Shown: positions 20,154-30,668 of the stretch, in pieces
Layout: the number at the start of each line of letters is the position of its first letter
Numbering within the stretch: position 1 is the first letter of the stretch
Assembly: GCA_002778195.1 (NCBI GenBank)
Contig: PCDI01000002.1
Span: 3,857,234 to 3,921,233, forward strand
DNA length: 64,000 nt
Reading direction: 5' to 3'
From: Raffaelea ambrosiae
Taxonomy: Eukaryota; Ascomycota; Sordariomycetes; Ophiostomatales; Ophiostomataceae
Position numbers and translations under genes: made by a program
The notes under the pieces: generated by a model
Databases searched by the model: none
What the model saw: only the letters and a program-made list of their open reading frames with translations
What the model was told of the DNA's origin: nothing

Positions 20154-22823
20154 TTACAGGCTCTTGGCAGCCTTGGCAATGCGCTCCTCGATAATGTCAG
20201 ACCAGCGCACCGCGTTGGTCCAGTTGGCAGAGTCGATGCTCTCGACCAGGCCGGGGAAGACAGCACCGGCGTAGCCCGTCCACACGCCGGGGGCGTAAAT
20301 GACGTGCTTGAACCAGTCGCGGTCATCCAGGCCCTCCTCGTACAGGAACTTGCGCTCCAGATACTGGTAGCGGCGGTTGACGCCCAGGACCTGGAAGGCC
20401 GTCCAGATGCGCCGCACACGGCCCAGCAGGCCGCGCCACCAGTCGGGAGCCAGCTGCGACAAGAACGAGCCCGACGGGGCGGACGACGCCGAATTCGAAT
20501 CCCGGTGGTCCCACCCGTAGATCTCGGCACGCAGCTCCTCGGCCTTGGCGTCGAGCGCGGCGGCCGGCACGGCCAGCTTGGCGACGGCCGCGTCGAGGCG
20601 GTCGAGGGCCTCGACAAAGGACTTCCTCGTCTTCTGGGCCTCGGCCCGGGCGGCGGCGCTCGTCTGGCGGCGGCTGCGGCTGCAGGCAGACTCGGTGCGG
20701 CGGGCGCGGCGGCGCAGCTGGTCCTCTTCGGACAGGGCGGTCCATTCCGCCGCGGTCATTGCGTAGTCAGACTCCCTCTCCTTCTCCTCCTTGTCGTGCT
20801 GTGCCAGCTGCTTGCGGATCTGGTTGACGTAGATCTGCAGCTTGTCGGCGTAGTCGGCGGCGCGGAAGGGAATGACGACGTCGGTGGCGAGGCGGGCCGT
20901 GAGCAGGCCGAGGATCTGGGCCTGGGTCTGGTGATAGGCGAAGCCCGGGTCGCCAAACTGCTCCATCCAGTAGTAGCTGTCGTAGTTGCTGTGGTAGTGG
21001 TAGACCGGGTCCTCGCTGCCACCGCCGAAGCCAATGTCGATGCTGGCGATGCCAGCGTGGTCCAGGAAGGCCGTGTAGTCGCTTCCGCTGCCCAGCGGGC
21101 CAATGTTGCCGCTCCAGGTGTCGCGGATGGTCTGGCCGGGCACGGACTGGTCGGGCGACAGGATCTCGCCGGTGACGTTGTAGATCAGGTCGTGCAGCAG
21201 CGGCACGGCCGAGCTGTGGAAGTGGGGGCCGCTGACGCCGACGTCAATGTTGACATAGGCCACGTTGGCGTGGTCGAGCCACGGCAGGTACTCCTCGACC
21301 CACTCGGTGCTGCCCAGCAGGCCGTACTCCTCGCCGTCCCACGAGGCAAAGACAATGGTGCGCAGCGGCTTCCAGCCGGCAGCCACGGCGGTGCCGAAGG
21401 AGCGCACGACCTCGTTGAGCACGGCCGAGCCCGAGTTGGGGTCGACGGCGCCGCCGGCAATCCACGCGTCGCGGTGGTTGCCCACGACGATGACCTCGTT
21501 GGGCAGGGTCGAGCCGTTGAAGATGCCAATGGTGTCCCAGATGGGGGTCGTCGTGTACTCCTGCTCGTTGTACAGGTTCACCACGGCGCTGTCGGCCGGC
21601 GTGGGGCCCACGTTGTACTGGACGCCCTGGCTGCCCAGGCCGAGATTGGTGGTCCAGGCGGCGCCCAGGTCCTTGGCCGCGGGGCCGTGGCCGTTGAGCG
21701 CCTTGAGCAGCGGCAGCGCGTCGATGTACGAGATGGGCACGGACGGGATCTGCGGGATGTACTTGTCCGTGGGGCCGCGCGGGACGCCCGGCTTGGACGG
21801 GTAGCCCGGGGTGGTCGGGTCGCCGGGGGCGATGCTGAGGAACTGCACGCTGCCGCGCTGGACGCTGCTGGGCTGGCGGGCCGGGCCCTTGGGATAGGCC
21901 TCGTAGCCGTTTTCGATGCTGACGGGGCCGTCGTCGCCGGGCTCGGTGAAGAGCAGGACGCCGACGGCGCCGAGCTCCTGGGCGCGCTTGACCTTGAGGC
22001 CGCGGAAGATGCCGCCGTAGCGGGCCAGGGCAACGGCACCCTTGAGGCTGACGTTGGCGGCCTCCAGGTCGGCGTAGTCCTGGAAGGTGCCGTAGTTGAC
22101 ATAGACGACAGGGCCGGTGACGTTGCCGCTGGCCGAGTAGCCGTGGAAGGTGGGCACGCGGCTGTTGAGGCCCGTGGTCCAGTCCTCGGGCAGGACATCC
22201 TCCTCCAGAGCGGCCTCGAAGGAGACGCGCCACTGGATGTCCGACGGCACGGCCTCCGCGTCGACGGTCAGGGCGCCCTCGGCATCCTTGGCGGCCGGCG
22301 TCAGCAGGCTCAGGCTGTGGTCGACGGGGTAGTTGATGTAGAGGTCGTAGGCCACGATGCTGGCATCGGCACCCCACTCCTCCCAGCGGTCGCGGGTCCA
22401 GGCGGCCTGCGAGTAGTTCTTGCCGGCCAGATGCGGGCCGGCGGTGTAGTAGCGCAGCCACTCGGCAGCGGAGTCGTTGGACGGCGTGGTCAGCAGGATG
22501 TCCTTGAGCCAGGCATCGCTGAACTCGGGCGTCTTGAGGAAGCGGTCGAGGTCGACGTTGCCGCTGGATGTGGCGATGTGGCCGAGCTCGACGAAGGACG
22601 GCAGCAGGAGCACCAGACACAGGATGCCCAGTGTCAGCACCACCGGCAGGATGACCCGCATCAAGAAGCCGGGCTCGCCGTCGTCGTTCCGGGTGCGGGC
22701 CGGAGGGGACCGGCGGCTGCGGCGGACGGCACGGAAGCCAGACGACGTCTCCGTCTTTTCGGAGAAGAAGCCGATGGCCGCCTCCTGCTGGCCCAGCAGC
22801 AGCGGGCTCTTCTCGGAAGACAT
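20154..22823 (-). CDS. M28B membrane metallopeptidase, transferrin-receptor / glutamate carboxypeptidase II-like
   Basis: Single exon, 889 residues from the ATG at 22823. The frame is open 64 codons further upstream, but the chosen start gives the usual short cytosolic tail (MSSEKSPLLLGQ, a dileucine-like sorting signal). A single membrane anchor follows at about 60-80 (VILPVVLTLGILCLVLLLP), so it is a type II protein. A PA domain with KRAQELGAVGVLLFTEPGDD is at about 200-345. The M28 zinc ligands all appear in order: His in GNHRDAW (about 449), Asp in GAVDPNSGS (about 457), Glu-Glu in WDGEEYG (about 497), Asp in VNIDV (about 526) and His in YHYHSNYD (about 609). A TFR-type dimerisation domain ends the protein. 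Retained ligands suggest an active carboxy/aminopeptidase, probably in the endosome/vacuole lumen, related to yeast Vps70 and Tre1/Tre2. Confidence 0.93.
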   Translation of the reverse strand: MSSEKSPLLLGQQEAAIGFFSEKTETSSGFRAVRRSRRSPPARTRNDDGEPGFLMRVILPVVLTLGILCLVLLLPSFVELGHIATSSGNVDLDRFLKTPEFSDAWLKDILLTTPSNDSAAEWLRYYTAGPHLAGKNYSQAAWTRDRWEEWGADASIVAYDLYINYPVDHSLSLLTPAAKDAEGALTVDAEAVPSDIQWRVSFEAALEEDVLPEDWTTGLNSRVPTFHGYSASGNVTGPVVYVNYGTFQDYADLEAANVSLKGAVALARYGGIFRGLKVKRAQELGAVGVLLFTEPGDDGPVSIENGYEAYPKGPARQPSSVQRGSVQFLSIAPGDPTTPGYPSKPGVPRGPTDKYIPQIPSVPISYIDALPLLKALNGHGPAAKDLGAAWTTNLGLGSQGVQYNVGPTPADSAVVNLYNEQEYTTTPIWDTIGIFNGSTLPNEVIVVGNHRDAWIAGGAVDPNSGSAVLNEVVRSFGTAVAAGWKPLRTIVFASWDGEEYGLLGSTEWVEEYLPWLDHANVAYVNIDVGVSGPHFHSSAVPLLHDLIYNVTGEILSPDQSVPGQTIRDTWSGNIGPLGSGSDYTAFLDHAGIASIDIGFGGGSEDPVYHYHSNYDSYYWMEQFGDPGFAYHQTQAQILGLLTARLATDVVIPFRAADYADKLQIYVNQIRKQLAQHDKEEKERESDYAMTAAEWTALSEEDQLRRRARRTESACSRSRRQTSAAARAEAQKTRKSFVEALDRLDAAVAKLAVPAAALDAKAEELRAEIYGWDHRDSNSASSAPSGSFLSQLAPDWWRGLLGRVRRIWTAFQVLGVNRRYQYLERKFLYEEGLDDRDWFKHVIYAPGVWTGYAGAVFPGLVESIDSANWTNAVRWSDIIEERIAKAAKSL

Positions 22824-25800
22824 GGCGGCGGTCCGGGAGCACAGAGCGAGCAGAAAGACAGAGAGGCCGGCTGTCTGCGTCTTTATCTTTTGGGGGCTGC
22901 GAGTGGCGAGTGGCGAGCTTGGACCAAGGAGCTTGGCAGAAGAGCTTCCCTCTGCGATTTCCTCAGCCTTGTTGCCTCTCTCTGGATGAGGCGGCGGGGC
23001 GAAGAAGTCAGTCAATTGCGCTGCAGAACACTCGCTGCAGCTTGTCGGCTCTGCGCAGTTGCTTTCAGTTTCTCTTTTCTGCAGTGAACGACGCCAGGTC
23101 GGTCGAGCATGGTGGGTTGAAGAAAGAGGATAAAAAAAGGCAGGCGGGAAATGGCGCCAGTCGAGGCGGGCAGATACGGCCGTGCACCGTTGACGTTGCA
23201 GCTGCCTACTATGACAAATGGGTGCAAGTCAGACAGGGACCGTTTTGCGTGATTTGCGGTGGCTGGTGGGCGATTGTGCCGCTGTGGCTGTTGCTTTCAG
23301 GGGGGGGGGGGTCCATCCTAGCCACAAGCAGAAGGTGGCCAGCCAAAAGTCGATTTGGTAATCAGGCGAGTTTTAGTGCAAGAGCCCGAGGACGTGCCAT
23401 CCGGCAAGCATTGCCGTGTCATTGGAGAGGAGCTCCCCAGCCCCCCCCCCAGCCCAGGACCCAGGACCAAAACTGCCTGGCGAGAAAGACGCAATTCTGG
23501 GCAAGGAAGGGCGACGCAAGGCTTGACCGTGCATGAAGGGCTGTTCATGAGCGCAGCCCGGCTTGCATGTCTGCATGTGACTTGGGGAAACCTGACTGCT
23601 GAATCTTTTTTTGATTGCTGAAGAGAAGTAACGTGACTTGTACGTTTCCCATAGATTGCAGAGGCAGAAGAGACCAGGAAAGAAAGAGACTGTTCGAAGA
23701 GGAGAGCAGTTGAGCGGTCCCCTTCGCACGCCGTTGTCCAATCGAGAACAGTGATCCTGTTATCTGCAATGGGTGAGACACTCCTGCGAGACAGTCCTGC
23801 AAGATACGAGTAGGCTGCTCGACGGCCGACGCACACTGATGCCCAGGCCGACACAGGAAGGCCTAACAAAAAGGAACGGAGGAGAACCCGCCCAAATGAC
23901 CCCTCACAATACGGTGTACCAGTACGAGTGTACTCGTAGTGTTGTGGACTCGTACGGTCTGCACTGAGCTCCACCTCTTTAGAAAAAACACCGCTATTAG
24001 ATGCGGCTTCGGCGCCGGCGAATGGCAAAACAGTGGATCGAAAAGTGGACCTGGCTTCCCAGCCAATGGGGTCACAGAGGATGACTTCAGCAGCCTTCGG
24101 CCAACCCATGTGGCACGGGCGGCACCGTTGACGGCCAAGACGGATGGAAGGAGGGCCAGTGAACACAGCAGGGAGAAAGGCAAAGGGTGCAGAATCGGGA
24201 CTCAAAATGATCGAAGTGATCTCGTGTCTGTTTTCGTGTGTGTTTTTTTTTTTACACACAGGACCTCGTAGGAACTCGTACATACATACTACATAGTATG
24301 TAGTTATTAAGTACTATAGTACTATGTACGAGTAGTTAGTATGCAGCATTGGGGTGGCCCAGAAAAGAAAGAACGAACACCCGTGACTCCTCTCTTGTCG
24401 CATGTCCCCACTTTCCTTATGAACTGCGCCCCACTCCGGGGTGGTTTTCCCCGGCTGCACCTGCCCATCCACGCCGAAGACCGGATCGAGACTGCCGTCC
24501 GAGAGCGCCTTCTCTGCAGGATGTCTGTCTGGGGCGCCGTCGGGGCGAAGGTTTGGGCAAGCACGCAGGGACGGCAGGCTCGGCCGTGCTGTGGGAGCAC
24601 TTAGTCAGCCAGAGGAAGCGAGATAAGAAGGACAGGCGGCCCGGATTGGTCGTGTCCTGGCGGTCGAGATCTGGGCATCGAAAAAGGTGCCAAGTGCATA
24701 GAATCCCCTCGTCGTTCGGGGGGGCATAAAGCATGCATGCAGCAGCAAGGGGCGATGTCTGAAAATAATATGGGTCTGTCTGTACGAGCCGCTTCCGCGG
24801 GCAAGCAGCCGGACGGCACAGGCGGGAGGACACGAGAACAGGGCAAAAAGGAACAGCAAAGGCTGCCAAGACACCGAAAGAACACAGAACAGACACAGAA
24901 ACGACACAGAAACGACAGGTGAGGTCGGAGAGGTCTGGGAAGCCTGGGGGGGTCGGCAAGAGGCGCAGATCATGGCCAGGGCCAGCCAGCCCACAGCCCA
25001 CCGTCCAGGGCCTCGCCGGATCGGCTGCTCCGCTGGCATGCAGCCTGTTGGCCGTCCTGGTAGTGTTGGCCCGTCTGGCTCGTCTCACGCACCACCCCCT
25101 CTTTCCGGGTGGACACGCTCGACGGCATCGGCGTCCCGCGCCAGGAACGCCCTCTGCGAAGGTTGGGTCGGGCCAGCCTCGAATGTGATCCAATGTGACA
25201 GCGCTGGGGCCCCCCAGGGTGTGCAGAGGCTTGGGGCTGCAGTGGTTTGTTGATCTTTGCCTCCCTGCAAGTGTTTTCGTCTGTCCCTTGTGAGGCTTTC
25301 GTTTTGGGCCTGGGGGGGGGCTTTGTTATGCTTCTGTGCTTTTCTGTGCTTTTTCTGTGCTTTTTCCCGGCTGTGTCTCGGCCTGTCTTTTCCGCTTCCA
25401 GCGTTCTGCATTGCTCCCTGCTGTCCGCCGTGAGATGCCTTGTTTTCTGGTTGCTTCGTTTGCTTCGTTTGCTTCGCTTGTTTTTGGCCTGCCTTGGTCT
25501 GCGTCTCCCTGCCTGTGCCTCTGTCGGCTCCAAACTCGCATCGGCCCCAACACCCGCTCGTGTGCTTGCTTGTGACCCTCTCTGGCCGCGGAAGGGTGTG
25601 AGAGGGTGTGGGGATTGCCACTAAATGTCCCATTCTGTCTTGGGGCCGTTGCGCGTGTGCATGACAATTTTTTTTTTTTCCAGTGTTAGCGGCGAGAGGA
25701 GACGAAATCGGTGGCGGCCCGTCCTGGTGGAGGGTTCTACTTCCCTTTTTTTTGGATCGGCCGTGACTGGCTCACTGTCTCTCTTCTTTCCTTTTTGTCT

Positions 25801-26302
25801 TTTCTTGCTGTCTCCTCTGCGTTCCTCTCTTCTTTTTCTTCTGCTTCTTCTCCTCTTCACCAGAGCACCTGGAGAGCCTTTGTTCTTCACTCTTTTTTTC
25901 TCTCACTTTCTCCTCCTTCTCGTCTCCCTCGACTGGTTCCGTAGAATCATCCATGGCAGCCGTCCTCAGTCCTCCTTCTGCTTCCCTCGCTCATCCTCCC
26001 ATACCCCGGCTCTCTCGCGAGGCCACCCTCCCTGCCGCCCCCTTCCCCTAGCACTGTGTTTTCTTCCCTCACCCACACTTTGTAAACGAACCGGGGCCGC
26101 TCCTTTTTTTTTTTCTTTTCTCTTTTACACTTCTACCGAAAGGAAGCAAGAAGGAACCTATTTCCGCAAAACTTGCTCATTGTCTGGTGCTTTGATGCCA
26201 AGACCAGGCTGGCTCCTTTAATCTCAGAGCCTCGCCGGGCTGTCGCCGTCTTCACCTGACTCGGACCACGCGGGAGCCTTCCTGCCTCCTCTTCTCGACA
26301 CC
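22824..26302. other. Long intergenic region, no gene seen
   Basis: 3.5 kb between the peptidase and the second MFS transporter. Frames at 23318-24283 and 24417-25193 (both minus) are open but Arg/Ser/Cys-rich, without domains or start context, and look like chance. The region holds a G12 tract (about 23300), TACGAGTA copies (23805, 24327), a short palindrome at 23923-23938, a large AT-rich palindrome (24273-24333), a G9 tract near 25313 and pyrimidine-rich DNA at 25770-26130, probably the 5' region of the MFS gene. Confidence 0.6.
24273..24333. repeat. Large imperfect AT-rich palindrome
   Basis: Outer arms CTCGTACATA and TATGTACGAG are exact reverse complements. Between them lie two smaller palindromes, TACTACATAGTATGTAG and AAGTACTATAGTACT. 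Together they could form a cruciform or hairpins. It is intergenic with no coding context. Confidence 0.7.
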
Positions 26303-29300
26303 ATGGCCAAGCCAAAGGAGAAGCCAGCACCGAAGCTGCCGCTGCAGCAGCTGGCCATTCTGGGTGAGCACCATCGCGTTCCGTTCTGTTGATTTGCGTC
26401 TGTCTGTTGTGTGGTCCTTTGCGGTGTCATTGTGGTGTCCAGTGTGGGTGTCTCGTGTCTCGTGTGCTGTGACTGTTGCCGACAAGTCTTTCGTGCTATT
26501 TTTTTTTTCAATTCCATTCTCTGCCTCTTGCTGTCTTCCTCTGTCTCTTCTCTGTCTCTGTGCACCTGCCTCGTTCTCTGCCGTGCTTGCCCTCTCGCTC
26601 CCTAATGCAGACTTCCGCAGTCTCAAAAAGGCAATCCTCCCCATAGACGAGTTGTCTGTCCTGCACAGCCACTCCAATAGCTCCTCAGCAGACACTGGCC
26701 ACGACCATGCCGTCCAGTCTTGTTGGCAGTCCGTAAGTTGTTGTTTTCCGTCAGTGCTCCTCTTTGGAGCCTTTCTGGTAGAGAAGTTTGCGTGAGACAA
26801 GAGAGGGACAAGCAGGCAAAGAGCAACGACGAGAAGACAAGGAGAAAAAAAAAGGGAGAAATGAAGGCAGTGGAGGAAGAACAGAGACAGAAGACAACCC
26901 TCAATGAGATGATAGCTCAGGCACATCAGCATGTCCTCCCCAAACTGTTCATCGTCTTTAGACCATGCATCCATCCACCCAGTGCTCGTTTCTAACTATC
27001 CCCAGGTGTGGTCCGCTTCTCCGAGCCCGTCGCCCTGACCTCCGTCTTCCCCTACCTCCCCGAGATGATCCAGAGCTTCGGCGTGCCTCGCAATGAGGTC
27101 GCCAGATGGGCTGGCATTACCAGTGCGGTCTTCTCCGTTGCCCAGAGCCTGACGGCCGTGCCGTGGGGGTGGGCATCCGACAGGGTTGGCCGGAAACCGA
27201 CCGTGATTCTCGGTCTGGTGTTCACCATGATCTGCTTCCTGTTCTGGGGCTTTTCCACCAGCCTGGCCATGGCGATCACCATTCGCGGAATTCACGGCTG
27301 CGGCAACGGAAACAGTGAGTTTGGACTGGACCATTTTCTTGCGTCACTTGCTATGACTAGCCGCCACACACTAACACCATGTGCCCAGTCGGCATCATCC
27401 GCACAATGGTCGCTGAAATGGTCCCCGAAAAGGTCCTGCAGCCGCGTGCCTTTGCCATCATGCCCATGATCTGGTGTGTTGGATCTGTCTTTGGCCCGTC
27501 CTTTGGCGGTTTCTTTGCCCGTCCGGCCGAGCAGTATCCCAACCTGTTTGGCAAGAACAAGCTTCTCAAGAAGTACCCCTTCGCCTTGCCCAACCTGATT
27601 GCCTGTGCCATATTCCTCACGTCTGTCATTACCGCCACGCTCTTCCTGAAGGTATGTCTTTTTTTTTTTTGTCTGGACTCTCCTGCCATGTCTTCCATGT
27701 CTCGTAAATCTCCTATGTATCCGATTTATACAAGGTGCAGAAACAAATCATTTTAACACAACACCAGGAAACTCTCGAGAGCCGCAAGCACAAGACCGAC
27801 TGGGGCCTCGAACTGGGCAACAGAATCAAGCAGCTGTTCGGTGCCAAGCCGCCTAAGAAGAGCCTCGGCGCCCTGGCGCGCGCCCGCGCCCGCGCCGAAC
27901 ACCGAGCACGCCGGCGCTCCTTTGTCGACGACGAGGCCACGGCGCCGCTGCTGGCCAGCACGCACAGCGACGCCACCTTGGACGGCACCACATGGCCGCC
28001 GTCTCCTCGTACGCCCGGTGACGTCAGCCCCGTCACCAAGGACGATGCCGTTGCCGCTGTGGCTGCCGTGCCCGACAATGCGCCCACGCCCGGCCTCCGC
28101 CCCGGCCGTCCTGCTCCGGCCGGCCACACCGGCATCTTCACGCGCCAGACCAGCATGGTTCTGTTCTGCTATTCCATTCTTGCCTGGCACGCCGTCTCCT
28201 ACGACCAGATCCTCCCCGTCTTTCTCAACTACCCCGAGCAGCACCACGACGCGTCCAACACAAAGATGCCGTTCAAGTTCTCCGGCGGCTTCGGCCTTAC
28301 CTCGGGCCGCATCGGCACGCTCTTTACCATCAATGCCATCGCCTCTGCGTTCGGCCAGTTCATCCTGTTCCCGCCGCTGTGCGCCCGCTTTGGCGCCCTC
28401 CGCTGTTTCCGCATCGCCTCTCTGTTCTACCCCCTCCTCTACTTTCTCACTCCCTACGTTGTGCTCTTTGAAGACACCAAGCTCCGCTACGCCATGTTCA
28501 TCCTGTCCTTCCTCGTCAAGGGCACCCTCGGCGTCATCGCCTTCCCGTGCGTCACTATCGTCCTGACCAACTCGGCGCCGTCCCTCAAGGTGCTCGGCAC
28601 CCTGAACGGCTTTGCCACCACGTTTAGCAGCGTGGGCAAGGCCATCGGCCCCGCCTCCACCGGTGCCTTTTTCAGTTTCGGCGTCCAGCACGGATACATC
28701 ATCTCGGGCTGGTGGCTGCTGGCCACGATCTCCACCATTGGCGCCGTGGCCACATTCTTCCTCGGCGAAGGCCCAGGTATCGAACAGATTCGCTCCTCCT
28801 CCTCGGACAACGAGGAAGAACTGGAAGAAGCCGAGGACGACGAGGGCGGCGATGACGACGATGTCGGCGACGGCGACTACGACTACGACGACGACGACTA
28901 CGAAGAGTCACTCCTGGGTGAGTTTGGCGAAGAGGCCCAGAACCACAACAATAACAACAACAACGACAACGACAGCAGCAACGGATATGCTGCTGCCCAG
29001 AGCGACTACGATGCGAGGAAGAGCAACGGCGGCCCTGTCCCCACGACGCCGACCACCGGCCGCCGCCAGAGCGTGTCGCGCCCGCACTCGCGCCGCAACA
29101 GCAAGCAGTGGTCGGTCGGCGGCCTGCCCGCGCCCGCCACGTCGCTCTTCGTCTCGCCGACCGACGACCCGGCGGCGGCGGCGGCAGCAGCAACGGCAGC
29201 AGCAACGGCAACGGGGTGCGAGCCCGTCCCACCCGCCAACGAGCACCACCGGCCGCAGCTGCCCAGGCTGACGACAATGCCCGCGCCCGCAAAGCTGTCC

Positions 29301-29549
29301 TCTTCTTCTCTACAACAAGCAGCAGCTGCTGCTGCTTCTGCTTCTACCGACCTGCCGGAGCCCGAAGACCCCGACCCGTACGACGAAGACGGCACGATTG
29401 GGGACCTGGGTGCCGACTACGACCTGCCGCCCTCGCCCGTGCGCACGCGCCGGTTCCGCAGCAGCAGCAACGTCTCGCGCAAGGCCAAGGACGACGCGCA
29501 AGGCCTGCCGCTGTCGCCCGTGGTGACCAGGAGTGGCCGTGAGGAGTAG
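26303..29549 (+). CDS. MFS transporter with acidic, disordered C-terminus
   Basis: Exons 26303-26363, 27006-27314, 27389-27651 and 27768-29549 give 804 residues. The first coding exon is only 61 nt (MAKPKEKPAPKLPLQQLAIL), followed by a 642 bp intron. Exon 2 starts GVVRFSEPVALTSVFPYLPE, the TM1 pattern of a fungal MFS group related to yeast YCR023C. Motif A, WASDRVGRKPTVILG, lies between TM2 and TM3. The join GNGN|IGIIRTMVAEMV and FLK|ETLESRKHKTDWG confirm the introns. A hydrophilic loop of about 130 residues separates TM6 and TM7. The last 250 residues are disordered, Asp/Glu- then Ser/Pro-rich. Substrate unknown; vacuolar or plasma membrane. Intron 1 contains a 122-nt segment (26611-26732) with good splice ends whose inclusion would create a premature stop. 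Confidence 0.88.
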
Positions 29550-30668
29550 AAGGGGAAGAAAAGACAAAAAGAAACAAAAAGAGAAGAAGAGAAAAAGATA
29601 AACGGGGCGATGGCATGCCGTATATCGTCTCGTCTCTACGCCCATTTCCCCCCTTTCTTCCTCTCATAAACATTGGCTCCGACTTTGCCGCATTTTCTGC
29701 GATTTGCTTTTGGTTCTTCTACGCTGTTTTTATTGGCTTGGAATCTAGAATACCCTGGGTAACTACATGATATTTTACTGCCTCTATACACTTTACACAG
29801 TTTTTGGCACACATTTAGCAGGATCTGTTGGAAGCAAGAGGTTGAGGCACAAAAGACTGGAATTGGATTGGTCTCCCTCCGTTTGTTTTCCCCCGTCCTG
29901 GTTGAATAATTCGGGTTTTATTATTTTTTTTTTTTGATAAAAAAAAGAGATAGATGAATGTTTAGACACTTGAACATTCTACAAGAAATTTGAATAATAT
30001 TTCATCACAACTTCCAGAGCACAAAAACGTAATTGCTTTGATGTTTTTAAATTTATTTGCTTTTTATGTAAAAAAAATGATGCCAAAAGAAAACAAAAAG
30101 GCAGCGCTCCTGGACGTGCGAGACTGCCTCTTGTTATGGTTTTCTTGGGGGAGGAAAAAGAGCGAAAGACTCGTTGCCTGAGACCGGATGTCTACTTTCT
30201 TTGGGGCTGCTTTATCTTATGCATGAGCGACGGTGAGAAAAGAGCGTATAGAAAAGAAACAGTGAAGAAAGGAACAAAATGGTAAAGAAACAAAGAGTTG
30301 CCGTCGCACAGTCTTTCAAGCCAAACAAGCAATTAAAAACAATGAGACCCTCCTTCCATTGCCTAGTCAAACACAGCGTACAGACAAAAAAAAATAAAGG
30401 GTAATATGAAATGAACAAAGGGAGGAAATCTTCTCGAAAGACCAAACTCAAATAAAAGAAGAAACACACACACAAAAAGAACACCGTCAAGAATGCAGCC
30501 CGCCAAATGCCGTAGTATCGCTTCTAGTCGTTGCCCGTGGTATTCTTCAATCTTTTTTTTTTTTTTTTTTTTTTTTTTCGCCTGTGCCTCGTTGCTATCG
30601 TCGTCGTACCTCGTTGCAGTGTCATTCAATTCTGGTTGTTGCCATCTCAGGTCCCACCTTTCAATCTA
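29550..30668. other. Convergent 3' spacer between MFS and IQGAP genes
   Basis: 1.1 kb, AT-rich, with A and T runs (for example T-run 30549-30579). It should hold the 3' untranslated regions of both flanking genes. No gene or RNA is evident. Confidence 0.6.

Noticed and set aside
20142..23087. 981-codon open frame on the plus strand opposite the M28 peptidase
   Set aside because: It is a GC-rich antisense shadow: Val/Gly/Arg/Ala-rich with no domain, while the opposite strand has all M28 zinc ligands.
23318..24283. 321-codon minus-strand frame in the 3.5-kb spacer
   Set aside because: Cys/Ser/Arg-rich, no domain, crosses the AT-rich palindrome and homopolymers; no splice support.
24273..24333. 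Palindrome as a tRNA or other structured RNA gene
   Set aside because: AT-rich arms and no tRNA-type A/B boxes or anticodon loop.
24417..25193. 258-codon minus-strand frame in the 3.5-kb spacer
   Set aside because: Pro/Arg/Cys-rich with no recognised pattern; overlaps simple repeats.
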